A DNA stretch of 64,000 nt, from NCBI RefSeq assembly GCF_052055485.1, contig NZ_CP197171.1, positions 1,302,001-1,366,000 of the forward strand. Direction: 5' to 3'. The stretch's first letter is position 1. The number at the start of each line of letters is the position of its first letter. The position numbers and the translations under genes are program-made. The notes under the pieces are model-generated. The model had not been told where the DNA came from and did not search any database. It saw nothing but the letters and a program-made list of their open reading frames with translations. The stretch is from Amphibacillus sp052055485 (GTDB lineage: Bacteria > Bacillota > Bacilli > Bacillales > Amphibacillaceae). Shown here piece by piece: positions 53,840 to 62,351 of the stretch.

Positions 53840-54120
53840 TTATAAAATGTGTGCTTGTGGATAACTATTTGTTGGAAGGTAGGTCACGACCAGCTTCGAG
53901 TGCCCAGCAACTAGCGCAGCTTCCCTCGGCCCTGTACGATAAGTTAACATCGCCTCCTTATAGTTGTCGTGTTTTCTTTATCTCCTACGCTAGGAATGGT
54001 CGATAAAAACCGCCACTTTGCCTGGCAACATCGATCCGCCCATGATACATGGGCACAGTTCGTACGTTGCTGAACGGGTGCTCTGCGCTTTTGTTCTTAC
54101 ACAGAGTTGTTAGTTTTCAA
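53840..54120. other. GC-richer block with palindromes, unexplained
   Basis: The base composition differs clearly from the flanks. It contains GCCCATG-ATA-CATGGGC nested between GCAAC and GTTGC, and other short stems. On the minus strand a frame of 36 residues (53840-53950, 'MLTYRTGPREAALVAGHSKL' at its start) is preceded by an ideal TAAGGAGGCG ribosome site. It may be the end of a degraded mobile element or a structured RNA. The family is not recognised. Confidence 0.35.
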
Positions 54121-54259
54121 ATAATAGTTTTTTCTAGCTCTTTAATTGAATCCGTGGGACTAAGCCTTAGAACAAGAAAGATAGTTATTGTTGTATTGTG
54201 AATGCTTTGTCGCTTTTCCATAGTGCAGTTACTGGACACAAAAGGAAGGAGAGGATTGA

Positions 54260-55111
54260 ATGAAGATCATTGATTTTTTTAACGATAGAGGCAATCAGTG
54301 TAAAGAAGATCGGTTAGGTTTTGGCGATAATTATATGTTTGTTCTTGATGGTGCAACTGGTATAGCAGCTAATCAGATTCCTGATTATCTAAGTGATACA
54401 GTCTGGTTTGTCGAAACAGCAACGCAATTTCTTAATGATAAATTATCAACTGAACCTGATAAAAAGACAAAGGACATTCTAATAGAGTTTTCAAAGCACA
54501 TGAATGATCAATTTCACGCTTTAGACATTGGTGATATCGATAAGTTTGCGCTGCCTTCTGCAGCCTTTATTATGGCAAGAAAAGTTGGTCACCAGCTTGA
54601 AATCGTTTCTATTGGTGACTGTACAGGAGTGATTGAATTTCATTCAGGTGAATATAAAGTCATTCATGATAATAGAGTAACAGAACTAGATAATCGAGTG
54701 ATCGATGCGATGAAACGAATAAAAGAGCAACAAAATATTTCATTAATTGAAACTAAACCATTTGTAAAGGATCTTTTAAAAGAAAATAGATTATTAAAAA
54801 ATAAACCAAATGGTTACCAGGTGTTAGACTTTTCAAATATAGCATTAGAAAGTTCTATTTATGAAAAATATCCATATGATGAAATTAAAACGATCTGTTT
54901 ATTTAGTGATGGGGTCGATAGTTACTTCACTGATTTTAAAATCTCTGATGGACCAATTGGCTTATTAAAAGATATTGAGGAACAGGGAATTCATCGCATT
55001 CTAGACCGCCTTCGAATTGAGGAAGAGACAGACCCGTATTGTGATCACTATCCGAGACTTAAGATGAAGGATGATGCGACATTGATTTGGGCAAATGGTG
55101 AAAGAGACTAA
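54260..55111 (+). CDS. PP2C-like protein phosphatase domain protein
   Basis: A 283-residue soluble protein with the order of metal-binding motifs of PP2C phosphatases: 'QCKEDRLGFGDNYMFVLDGA' (first Asp pair and Gly), 'IVSIGDCTGVIE' (GDC in place of GDS), 'CLFSDGVDSYF' (SDG) and 'KMKDDATLIWANG' (DDAT). It would remove phosphate from Ser/Thr of unknown proteins. No regulatory or membrane domain is attached. AAGGAAGGAGAGGA precedes the ATG. It stands before the aga operon but has a separate 3' region of 150 bp. Confidence 0.75.
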   Translation: MKIIDFFNDRGNQCKEDRLGFGDNYMFVLDGATGIAANQIPDYLSDTVWFVETATQFLNDKLSTEPDKKTKDILIEFSKHMNDQFHALDIGDIDKFALPSAAFIMARKVGHQLEIVSIGDCTGVIEFHSGEYKVIHDNRVTELDNRVIDAMKRIKEQQNISLIETKPFVKDLLKENRLLKNKPNGYQVLDFSNIALESSIYEKYPYDEIKTICLFSDGVDSYFTDFKISDGPIGLLKDIEEQGIHRILDRLRIEEETDPYCDHYPRLKMKDDATLIWANGERD

Positions 55112-55206
55112 GTTATTTCAATTGCATAAGATTGTTTTTTTACACAAATGCATCCTTTTCAATTAAAGTCTTTACATCAGTTATTATTTATATTATACTA
55201 TAGTCG

Positions 55207-55220
55207 GTGGTTATGACCAC
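55207..55220. promoter_or_regulatory. GntR-type operator upstream of the regulator gene
   Basis: GTGGTTATGACCAC is a near-perfect palindrome, repeated as GTGGTTATGACAAC at 56040-56053 before the isomerase gene. Both lie where the GntR regulator should bind; TATTATACTATAG just upstream (55189-55201) contains a -10-like TATACT. Confidence 0.7.
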
Positions 55221-55268
55221 TCCATTTTAAATAAAAATTTACTTGATAAGGGGGGCATCTAAAAAGCG

Positions 55269-55985
55269 GTGGATAAAACGAATAAAATCCCTTTATATTT
55301 ACAATTAATGGATAAAATAGTGGCGCAAATCAATCGTGGAGATTATGTGGAGCATGATAAGCTTCCATCTGAGCGAGAATTGTGCGAGATTTATAATTTA
55401 AGTCGTATAACGGTTAGGCAAGCACTTCAAGAGCTTGAACGAGAGGGTTATATTTATCGGGAACATGGCAAGGGGACTTTTGTTGCCCCGAAATCTTTTG
55501 ATCAACCTTTAGTCAATTTATATAGTTTTACTGAGGAAATGAAAAGGGCTGGAAAAAAACCAACAACGAAAGTGTTGTCTTTTGAAAAAATGGTTGTCGA
55601 CGAAAGATTAGCAGCAAAAATGACATTGAATGTATATGATGAAGTATTTAAGGTCACTAGGCTCCGTTTGGCAAATGATGAACCTTTAATGTACGAGACA
55701 TCCTTTTTGCCTTTAAAAGTTTTCCCCGGCTTAACTGAGGAAACTTTGACAATGAAACCTATGTATAATGTTTTTTTAGAGCATTATGGGGTTAGAGTGA
55801 CTCGGGCAACGGAACGATTTTCGGCAACAACAGTTAGACATGATGAGGCTCAACACCTTAAAATATTGGAAAATCAGCCAGCTATGCTGGTGAAACGATA
55901 TGCTTATGATCGAGACACACTGATAGAATATACGATTAGTGTGGCGCGAGGAGATAAATTTAATTATACAGTTGAACTCTCATAA
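55269..55985 (+). CDS. GntR/HutC-family regulator of the aga operon
   Basis: A 238-residue regulator. The N-terminal winged helix 'KLPSERELCEIYNLSRITVR', then 'QALQELEREGYIYREHGKGT', is followed by a UTRA effector domain ('DEVFKVTRLRLANDEPLMYE', 'LVKRYAYDRDTLIEYTIS'). AgaR/DasR/NagR-like members bind amino-sugar phosphates, in agreement with the adjoining operon. Translation seems to begin at GTG 55269 after AGGGGGG, with a longish spacing of about 13 bp. Operators are seen before this gene and before the next. Confidence 0.9.
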   Translation: MDKTNKIPLYLQLMDKIVAQINRGDYVEHDKLPSERELCEIYNLSRITVRQALQELEREGYIYREHGKGTFVAPKSFDQPLVNLYSFTEEMKRAGKKPTTKVLSFEKMVVDERLAAKMTLNVYDEVFKVTRLRLANDEPLMYETSFLPLKVFPGLTEETLTMKPMYNVFLEHYGVRVTRATERFSATTVRHDEAQHLKILENQPAMLVKRYAYDRDTLIEYTISVARGDKFNYTVELS

Positions 55986-56039
55986 AGAACTCTATTAAAA
56001 GTGATAATTCATTTTTAATAGAGTTAAAAAATAAAACAA

Positions 56040-56053
56040 GTGGTTATGACAAC
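56040..56053. promoter_or_regulatory. GntR-type operator upstream of the aga structural genes
   Basis: GTGGTTATGACAAC, differing in one base from the operator at 55207. It lies 52 bp before the isomerase start. TATTCTATTA just downstream may be the -10 region. Confidence 0.65.
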
Positions 56054-56104
56054 ATTACCATTGTTAGTATATTCTATTAAAAAATGAATACGGAGGATCT
56101 ATAA

Positions 56105-57274
56105 ATGTTTAATTTAACTAGGGAAGAGCTAGAAGAAAAACAAGCCATTCATACGGCAACAGAAATCTATCAACAACCTGTTGTTTGGCGAGAAATGATT
56201 GACACCTTATCGGAAGATAGTAAGAAAGTGAGGGGTTTTGTTCAAACAATCTATCAAAAACATGATGCTGTTCGAGTTATTTTTACAGGTGCAGGAACTT
56301 CAGCATTTGCAGGTGATACCCTTGTACCGGAATTAAGTAGACAAAATCAAGGCAATATCCAGTTCGAATCGATTGCAACGACAGATATCGTATCAAATCC
56401 AGCTGATTACTTTTATAAAGAGGTCCCAACGATTTTAGTTTCATTTGCTCGTTCTGGAAATAGTCCAGAAAGTGTTGCAGCTGTAGCTCTTGGTGAGGAT
56501 ATTGTTACTCATTTTTATCAAGTGAATATTACTTGTAACAAAGCAGGTAAACTAGTCGAAAATTCTAAAGATAATAAAAATAGTTTAACAGTTTTAACAC
56601 CAGAGAAAGCACATGACCAAGCGATGGCTATGACAAGTAGTTTTTCAAGTATGATTATTGCGGCTTATTTTATTTTTGGTACACAGACTCCTACAAAAGA
56701 TTCAATCAATCAAGTGATTTCAAATGCTGAACACTTGGTTGAAACAGTCAGTGATGATCTCGATCCAATTGTAAATACAGATTTTGACCGTTTAGTTTAC
56801 TTAGGATCAGGTTTGCTTGCACAGCTTTCACATGAAGCAGCTTTAAAAATGCTTGAATTAACCGCTGGCCAAGTGGTTGCTGTTCACGAATCATCACTCG
56901 GCTTTCGCCATGGTCCGAAATCAATTTTAAATGAAAAGTCAATGGTTGTCTTATTTATGTCACAAGATTCTTATACACGAAAATACGATATTGATATTTT
57001 ACGTGAAATAGCTGCAGATGAATCCGGTCTAAAAGTGGTTGTTTTGACAGATAAAGCTGATGATGAAATAAACCAGCTGGCAGATTGGGTAATTGCAGTA
57101 AATACAGAAGAAACAGAAATTAATAATGATTTTGAATTAGCCTTACTTTATGTTGTTTTTGCTCAAGCTTTAGCCATGAAAAAATCACTTCAACTAGGTA
57201 TTAAACCAGATAATCCAAGTCCGACAGGTCGTATTAATCGAGTGGTTAAAGGAGTAACGATTTATGATTATTAA
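56105..57274 (+). CDS. agaS: AgaS-type sugar-phosphate isomerase/deaminase (SIS domains)
   Basis: A 389-residue protein with two SIS domains. 'FTGAGTSAFAGDTLVPELSR' and 'LVSFARSGNSPESVAAVALG' are in the first, 'LVYLGSGLLAQLSHEAALKM' and 'VAVHESSLGFRHGPKSILN' in the second, and 'DNPSPTGRINRVVKGV' at the end, closely in AgaS order. AgaS turns galactosamine-6-phosphate into tagatose-6-phosphate and ammonia. The genes that follow (PTS, tagatose-phosphate kinase and aldolase) complete this route. A glucosamine-type deaminase of other specificity is the alternative. Confidence 0.88.
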   Translation: MFNLTREELEEKQAIHTATEIYQQPVVWREMIDTLSEDSKKVRGFVQTIYQKHDAVRVIFTGAGTSAFAGDTLVPELSRQNQGNIQFESIATTDIVSNPADYFYKEVPTILVSFARSGNSPESVAAVALGEDIVTHFYQVNITCNKAGKLVENSKDNKNSLTVLTPEKAHDQAMAMTSSFSSMIIAAYFIFGTQTPTKDSINQVISNAEHLVETVSDDLDPIVNTDFDRLVYLGSGLLAQLSHEAALKMLELTAGQVVAVHESSLGFRHGPKSILNEKSMVVLFMSQDSYTRKYDIDILREIAADESGLKVVVLTDKADDEINQLADWVIAVNTEETEINNDFELALLYVVFAQALAMKKSLQLGIKPDNPSPTGRINRVVKGVTIYDY

Positions 57275-57309
57275 TCTACTGTTTTTATTGTAGATCAATC
57301 AGCTGTATG

Positions 57310-57354
57310 ACCCTCACTTTAAACGAAGAAAGCGCAAGACTGATAAGTGAGGGT
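57310..57354 (+). other. Long stem-loop between agaS and EIIB
   Basis: ACCCTCACTT (57310-57319) pairs perfectly with AAGTGAGGGT (57345-57354), loop 25 nt, without a T-run behind it. It may stabilise the 3' end of the agaS message or attenuate. The 230-bp gap holds no gene. Confidence 0.55.
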
Positions 57355-57505
57355 GAACAGCCGACAGAAATTAGCCTCACTCATTTGAGACTGGTTTTAA
57401 CACGATTGCTAATTGCGGTTCCATTACCTGCAGGGCCTATCCACTTTAGGTTCTCATTCGTTGAAGATTCGCCTAATCAAAATACTATTTAAAGGGGAGA
57501 TCCAT

Positions 57506-57985
57506 ATGTCAAGTCCAAATATTTTATTAACAAGAATAGATAATCGTTTGATTCATGGTCAAGTTGGTGTGACTTGGGTACATCATCTTGGGGCTAATTT
57601 GGTTGTCGTAGCTAATGACAAAGTTTCAGAAGATGAGGTTCAGCAAAATTTGATGGATATGGTTTTACCAGATGTTATTCAAGCGCGTTATTTTTCACTG
57701 CAAAAAACAATTGACGTGATCCATAAAGCATCACCACGGCAAAAAATATTTCTTGTTGTTAAGGATGTTCATGATGCTTTGAAGCTAAAGCAGGGTGGTG
57801 TGCCGATAGATAAATTAAATATCGGTAATATGCACTATGAAGAAGGTAAAAAACAAATAGCATCAACTGTTTCAGTTGATGAGCAAGATATTGAAGCATT
57901 TAAGCGATTAGATGAACTAGGTGTACAACTTGATTTAAGAAGAGTACCAGATGAAAAAAGCCAGAATATTTTAGAATTGTTTTAA
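57506..57985 (+). CDS. PTS mannose-family EIIB (galactosamine type)
   Basis: A 159-residue EIIB. The phosphorylated His is in 'LLTRIDNRLIHGQVGVTWVH' near residue 17. 'LNIGNMHYEEGKKQIASTVS' in the second half is typical for AgaB/AgaV. It differs from the EIIB at 33023, so the two PTS systems are separate. The ATG at 57506 follows AAAGGGGAGAT. Confidence 0.9.
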   Translation: MSSPNILLTRIDNRLIHGQVGVTWVHHLGANLVVVANDKVSEDEVQQNLMDMVLPDVIQARYFSLQKTIDVIHKASPRQKIFLVVKDVHDALKLKQGGVPIDKLNIGNMHYEEGKKQIASTVSVDEQDIEAFKRLDELGVQLDLRRVPDEKSQNILELF

Positions 57986-58085
57986 TTTACTTTATGAGGG
58001 ATTACCAATAAAGATCAGTGTTTTTATTAGGTTTCTATTCAAGGGACCTTATAAATAGAATTACATCAAAAAGGAGGCATTTTGA

Positions 58086-58856
58086 ATGTTACTCGAAGCG
58101 ATTTTAATTGCTTTATGGGCTGGTATTATTGGGATTGATCTGTATGTTGGACTAACCCATATTCATCGGCCGGTTGTTTCAGGACTCGTCGTTGGTCTTA
58201 TTTTAGGTGATGTGACGACAGGTCTAATTATTGGCGGGACACTTGAATTAATTTGGATGGGAATGGTACCGCTTGCAGGTGCTCAACCCCCTAATGTTGT
58301 TATTGGTGGTGTTATTGGGGTTGCCTTTGGAGTCATCACAGGTCAAGATCCTAATGTAGCAGTAGGTATTGCAATACCGTTTGCTGTAGCTGTTCAAGCT
58401 TTGATTACGTTATTCTTTACCGTTTTTGCACCAGTTATGCATAAAGCAGATCAGTATGCGTTGGACGCCAATTACCGAGGAATAGACAGGATAAATTATA
58501 TAGGTGTCACCATTCTGTTCGTATTTAACGCCCTCATTGCATTTTTACCTATTTATTTTGGCGCTGAACAAGCAGCTGGTATCGTTGAGACTATACCAGA
58601 ATGGATTGTACATGGCTTAGGTGTTGCCGGAGGAATTATGCCAGCTATTGGTTTTGCAATGTTATTGAAGATCATGTTGAAAGTTGAATATGTCATGTTT
58701 ATGATTGTAGGTTTTGTATTAGCGGCCTATTTACAGATGCCAATCTTAGCGATTGCCTTACTGGGTTTAGCAATTGCTTTATATGATTTTTATAAGAGTA
58801 AGAATGGCCCTAATCATCCATCAACTCAAGAGGAGGAAATAACTGATGGTATCTAA
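58086..58856 (+). CDS. PTS mannose-family EIIC (galactosamine type)
   Basis: A 256-residue membrane component with seven to eight helices. 'ALWAGIIGIDLYVGLTHIHR', 'GLIIGGTLELIWMGMVPLAG' and 'GGVIGVAFGVITGQDPNVAV' are the EIIC signatures; the AgaC/AgaW branch is favoured by the GAQPPN segment. AAAGGAGG stands before the ATG. It overlaps EIID by 11 bp. Confidence 0.9.
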   Translation: MLLEAILIALWAGIIGIDLYVGLTHIHRPVVSGLVVGLILGDVTTGLIIGGTLELIWMGMVPLAGAQPPNVVIGGVIGVAFGVITGQDPNVAVGIAIPFAVAVQALITLFFTVFAPVMHKADQYALDANYRGIDRINYIGVTILFVFNALIAFLPIYFGAEQAAGIVETIPEWIVHGLGVAGGIMPAIGFAMLLKIMLKVEYVMFMIVGFVLAAYLQMPILAIALLGLAIALYDFYKSKNGPNHPSTQEEEITDGI

Positions 58857-59664
58857 TTATGAATATCAAGATCATACTCCCGCTGAGAAGTTGACCCCAA
58901 AACAATTACGATTATTAACGTACAGGTCATTGTTGTTACAAGCTTCCTTTAACTATGAAAGAATGCAGTCAGCCGGTTGGTTATATTCTATCTTACCTGG
59001 GCTAAGACACGTGCACAAAAACAAAAAAGATTTAAGTAAGTCCATGAAAGATCATATGGAGTTTTTCAACACACACCCATTTCTAGTGACTTTTATTATG
59101 GGTATCATTCTAGCAATGGAACAGAACAAAGAAGACCGAGAGGCTATTCGGGGAATAAAGGTGGCAACGATGGGACCTTTAGGTGGAATAGGGGATGCTT
59201 TATTCTATTTAACCTTATTGCCGATCACAGCTAGTATAGGAGCTTCTCTGGCGATAGATGGAAACATATTTGGACCAATCGTTTTTGTTGTCCTATTTAA
59301 CCTTATTCATTTTGGGACGCGTTTTGGTTTAATGAAATTTGGCTATGAAGCCGGTGTTAATGCAATTGCAAAGCTCAAGGAAGGTACACGACAAATATCA
59401 AGAGCAGCATCTATCGTGGGCTTAACCGTTGTGGGTGGATTAATTGCTACCTATGTGGCTTTTAATATTGATTATACCTGGGTATCGGGTGAGGCAGAGC
59501 TAGACGTTCAAACTGAAATTTTAGATCAAATTATGCCGGCATTGATTCCAATAGCTTACACCCTTTTAATGTATTGGCTCCTAAAAAAGGGACGTTCACC
59601 AATAGTGTTAATTGGAGTAACGGTAGTAGTAGGCTTGCTAGGTTCACTGCTCAACATTATGTAA
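58846..59664 (+). CDS. PTS mannose-family EIID (galactosamine type)
   Basis: A 272-residue EIID. 'RSLLLQASFNYERMQSAGWL', 'MKDHMEFFNTHPFLVTFIMG', 'VATMGPLGGIGDALFYLTLL' and 'TRFGLMKFGYEAGVNAI' are the conserved segments. It forms the membrane complex with EIIC for amino-sugar import. AGGAGGAAATAACTG precedes the ATG. Confidence 0.9.
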   Translation: MVSNYEYQDHTPAEKLTPKQLRLLTYRSLLLQASFNYERMQSAGWLYSILPGLRHVHKNKKDLSKSMKDHMEFFNTHPFLVTFIMGIILAMEQNKEDREAIRGIKVATMGPLGGIGDALFYLTLLPITASIGASLAIDGNIFGPIVFVVLFNLIHFGTRFGLMKFGYEAGVNAIAKLKEGTRQISRAASIVGLTVVGGLIATYVAFNIDYTWVSGEAELDVQTEILDQIMPALIPIAYTLLMYWLLKKGRSPIVLIGVTVVVGLLGSLLNIM

Positions 59665-59747
59665 GCGTATAAAAGCTAGACATACAACAGGAGTGGCTTT
59701 ATTTTCAAGCTGCTCCTAAGACTAATTTGTAATTAGGATGATGACAG

Positions 59748-60164
59748 ATGATAGGTTTAGTTCTTACAGGTCATGGCTCTTTTTCAAGCGGTGTATACGA
59801 TTCTATTCGATTAATAGCAGGAGACATAGAGAATATTAGAATGGTTCCTTTTGAAGAAGATGAGGTTAAGCTTGAACAGGATTTAGAAACAGCCATAGCA
59901 GAAGTCAATATGGGGAAGGGCGTTGTTTGCTTTACTGATTTAGCTGGTGGTACTCCTTTCAATGTTAGTAGTAAGATAGCGTCAGCTTTAGAGGATGTTA
60001 AAGTGATCGGTGGTACGAATTCACCGATGCTTTTATCAGCCATATTTCAGCGTGATAGTGATCTAGAGTCTTTTGTTTCAAGTGCTTTGAAAGAAGGTCA
60101 AGATAACATCAAAGAGTTTAAAGTTATTCAGAAGAGTCAGACAGAGTTTTCAGAGGGTATTTAA
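59748..60164 (+). CDS. agaF: PTS mannose-family EIIA (AgaF-like)
   Basis: A 138-residue EIIA. The phosphorylated His is in 'GLVLTGHGSFSSGVYDSI' (residue 9). 'CFTDLAGGTPFNVSSKIA' and 'VIGGTNSPMLLSAIF' follow. It receives phosphate from HPr and gives it to EIIB. The ribosome site is weak (AGGATGATGAC). Confidence 0.88.
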   Translation: MIGLVLTGHGSFSSGVYDSIRLIAGDIENIRMVPFEEDEVKLEQDLETAIAEVNMGKGVVCFTDLAGGTPFNVSSKIASALEDVKVIGGTNSPMLLSAIFQRDSDLESFVSSALKEGQDNIKEFKVIQKSQTEFSEGI

Positions 60165-60235
60165 AAAGGCTCTTTCTTTTATCCATTTACCATATTTACC
60201 ATCAATTCAATTAGTTAAATACAGGAGGAACTACC

Positions 60236-61093
60236 ATGGGAAATATTCAAAACACAAAGGAAATGCTGATTAAAGCTCGAAAAGAAGGGTATGCAGTCCC
60301 CGCTTTTAACATTCACAATTTGGAAACCATTCAAACGGTTGTCGAAGCAGCGGCAGAAATGAAATCTCCGGTTATTTTAGCGGCAACACCTGGAACAATG
60401 AATTATGCTGGACGTGCTTATGTTCAAGCCATGGCAGAAGTGGCAGCGAAAGAGAATGATATTCCAATCTCTTTGCATTTAGATCATCATGAAACGATTG
60501 AATCGATTGAACAATCATTAAAGCTAGGAACCCCATCCGTTATGATAGATGGGTCACATTTAAGCTTTGAAGAAAATATTGAATTAACGAAAAGGGTTGT
60601 TGACCTGGCGCATGGATATGGGGCAACAGTTGAAGCTGAACTTGGTCGTCTCGTCGGGCAGGAAGATGATCAGATTGTTGAAGCGGCTGATGCGATTTAT
60701 ACGGATCCCAATACAGTTGAGGAATTTGTCAATCGGACTGGGGTTGATTCACTGGCCGTAGCAATTGGTACTGGTCATGGTGTCTATGAGTCGAAACCAG
60801 ATCTTGATTTTGAACGGTTAGAAAAAATAAAAAACCTAATCGATATCCCGATTATACTCCATGGTGCATCTGGTATCGTCAAGGAAGATGTGCAAAAATG
60901 TATTGCATTAGGATGTGCTAAGGTCAATGTTTCAACTGAGCTCAAAATCCCATTCTCATCAGCATTACGTGATTATTTAGTTGACCATCCGAATGAAACA
61001 GATACGAGAAAATATATGGGACCAGCAAAAGAAGCGATGAAAAAAGTCGTAATTGAAAAGATACTCATTTGTCAGAGTGACGGAAAAGCGTAA
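60236..61093 (+). CDS. kbaY: Tagatose-1,6-bisphosphate aldolase (KbaY/GatY family)
   Basis: A 285-residue class II (zinc) aldolase. The catalytic Asp and zinc His lie in 'PISLHLDHHETIESIEQSLK'. 'FNIHNLETIQTVVEAAAE', 'VEAELGRLVGQEDDQ', 'AIGTGHGVYESKPDLDFERL' and 'IILHGASGIVKEDVQKCI' complete the fold. It splits tagatose-1,6-bisphosphate to dihydroxyacetone phosphate and glyceraldehyde-3-phosphate; the neighbouring AgaS and kinase support tagatose rather than fructose. The KbaZ-type helper subunit is not seen in the window. AGGAGG precedes the ATG. Confidence 0.85.
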   Translation: MGNIQNTKEMLIKARKEGYAVPAFNIHNLETIQTVVEAAAEMKSPVILAATPGTMNYAGRAYVQAMAEVAAKENDIPISLHLDHHETIESIEQSLKLGTPSVMIDGSHLSFEENIELTKRVVDLAHGYGATVEAELGRLVGQEDDQIVEAADAIYTDPNTVEEFVNRTGVDSLAVAIGTGHGVYESKPDLDFERLEKIKNLIDIPIILHGASGIVKEDVQKCIALGCAKVNVSTELKIPFSSALRDYLVDHPNETDTRKYMGPAKEAMKKVVIEKILICQSDGKA

Positions 61094-61111
61094 TTCAACT
61101 TGCTCAGTAGA

Positions 61112-61170
61112 ACAAGGAAGATTTTATTAGCGAGACATCACACGGAGAAAATAGTCTTGTATTTTAAAGG
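61112..61170. repeat. Diverged third copy of the 60-bp intergenic repeat
   Basis: ACAAGGAAG...AGCGAGACATC.CACG.AGAAAAT...TTGTATTTT corresponds to the 60-bp units at 50674-50733 and 50931-50990, with about a quarter of the bases changed. It shows that this unit is scattered in the chromosome. Confidence 0.65.
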
Positions 61171-61276
61171 CTGTCTCCCCTATCATCTATTCATATAAAG
61201 GTGAGTTATCGTGTGAGCATGGAAAAAATATAAATAGAATTACGCTGAAGCGTGATGGGTATCGCTAAACTCTTAG

Positions 61277-61337
61277 AAAGGTAGAATGGGGCATCGAGTG
61301 TGTGATCACTTCTAGATGATTCATTCTACCTTTTTAA
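61277..61337 (+). terminator. Terminator between aldolase and kinase genes
   Basis: AAAGGTAGAATG (61277-61288) pairs with CATTCTACCTTT (61322-61333), followed by TT. The loop is 33 nt. It would lower transcription of the kinase gene, whose own promoter is not obvious. Confidence 0.7.
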
Positions 61338-61362
61338 GATTAAGTAAAGGGGGAGTGTGGAA

Positions 61363-62298
61363 GTGATATTAACCGTTACATTAAATCCGTCCGTAGATAT
61401 AAGTTATAAGTTAACTAAATTGGCACTTGACGGAGTGAATCGAATAGACAATGTTTCTAAAACAGCAGGAGGTAAAGGTTTAAATGTGAGTCGAGTTTTG
61501 AAGCAGCTTGACCAACAAGTGGGAGCAACAGGTTTTCTAGGTGGGAGTTTAGGAATGTTTATTCAAACTGAGCTTGCTACATTAGGTGTAGATGATTATT
61601 TTGTTGCTATTGAAGAACCGACTCGAAATTGTATTGCAATTATTCATGATGGGGGTCAACAAACAGAAATACTTGAAGGGGGTCCAACGATATTGGCTGA
61701 AGAAGCCAATATATTTTTACGTCATTTTCAGGAAGCTATTCAACAGGTAGAACTGATAACCATTTCCGGAAGTTTACCTCAAGGACTGCCAAACAATTAT
61801 TATAACCAGTTATTAACCATTGCTTCTCAGCAGAATAAACCTGTTCTACTTGATACAAGTAGTGTGTTATTAGACAATGCATTGAATCACCGAGACAAAC
61901 CATTTTTGGTAAAACCAAATGAAGCAGAATTAGCTGATTTACTAGGGCAAACGATCAATGATGAAATCCAATTAGTCAAAGCATTGAGCAGACCAATCTT
62001 TGAAGGAATTGAGTGGGTAATTGTTACCTTAGGTTCAGAGGGTGCAGTCATTAAAAATCACAGTCGAGTGTATCGAGCTTCAATTCCAAAGATAGAGGCT
62101 GTTAATCCAGTGGGTTCAGGAGATTCAGTTATTGCTGGCTTCGCGACAGGCTTAGCTCGTGGTTTGTCAGGAGTAGAACTAATCAAATTTGGTTTAGCAA
62201 TGGGTGTGTTAAATGCTATGGAGGAGAAGACAGGTGCAATAAATCCAGATAAAATTGCCTGGTGTGTAGGGCAAATAAGGGTAGAAGGCAGATCGTAA
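61363..62298 (+). CDS. lacC: Tagatose-6-phosphate kinase / 1-phosphofructokinase (PfkB family)
   Basis: A 311-residue PfkB-type kinase. 'MILTVTLNPSVDISYKLTKL' at the start and 'TAGGKGLNVSRVLKQLDQQV' form the sugar phosphate site; 'VNPVGSGDSVIAGFATGLAR' near residue 250 carries the catalytic Asp. LacC and FruK are hard to separate by sequence; the aga context favours tagatose-6-phosphate. The GTG at 61363 is preferred, 7 bp behind AAGGGGGAG; a GTG at 61357 is too near. Confidence 0.85.
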   Translation: MILTVTLNPSVDISYKLTKLALDGVNRIDNVSKTAGGKGLNVSRVLKQLDQQVGATGFLGGSLGMFIQTELATLGVDDYFVAIEEPTRNCIAIIHDGGQQTEILEGGPTILAEEANIFLRHFQEAIQQVELITISGSLPQGLPNNYYNQLLTIASQQNKPVLLDTSSVLLDNALNHRDKPFLVKPNEAELADLLGQTINDEIQLVKALSRPIFEGIEWVIVTLGSEGAVIKNHSRVYRASIPKIEAVNPVGSGDSVIAGFATGLARGLSGVELIKFGLAMGVLNAMEEKTGAINPDKIAWCVGQIRVEGRS

Positions 62299-62313
62299 AT
62301 CAGGTCTACAAGA

Positions 62314-62347
62314 AAAAACACAAAACCAATACTTGTTTTGTGTTTTT
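62314..62347. terminator. Bidirectional terminator between convergent genes
   Basis: AAAAACACAAAAC (62314-62326) and GTTTTGTGTTTTT (62335-62347), 8-nt loop. It serves the kinase gene on the plus strand and the AraC gene (stop 62352) on the minus strand. Confidence 0.85.
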
Positions 62348-62351
62348 GCAT

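Noticed and set aside
53785..54006. 73-residue plus-strand frame after the fructokinase
   Set aside because: It begins in the fructokinase terminator, has no ribosome site and covers the GC-rich palindromic block; no family is recognised.
57307..57492. 61-residue frame between agaS and the EIIB gene
   Set aside because: It lies across a long stem-loop, lacks a ribosome site and resembles no family.
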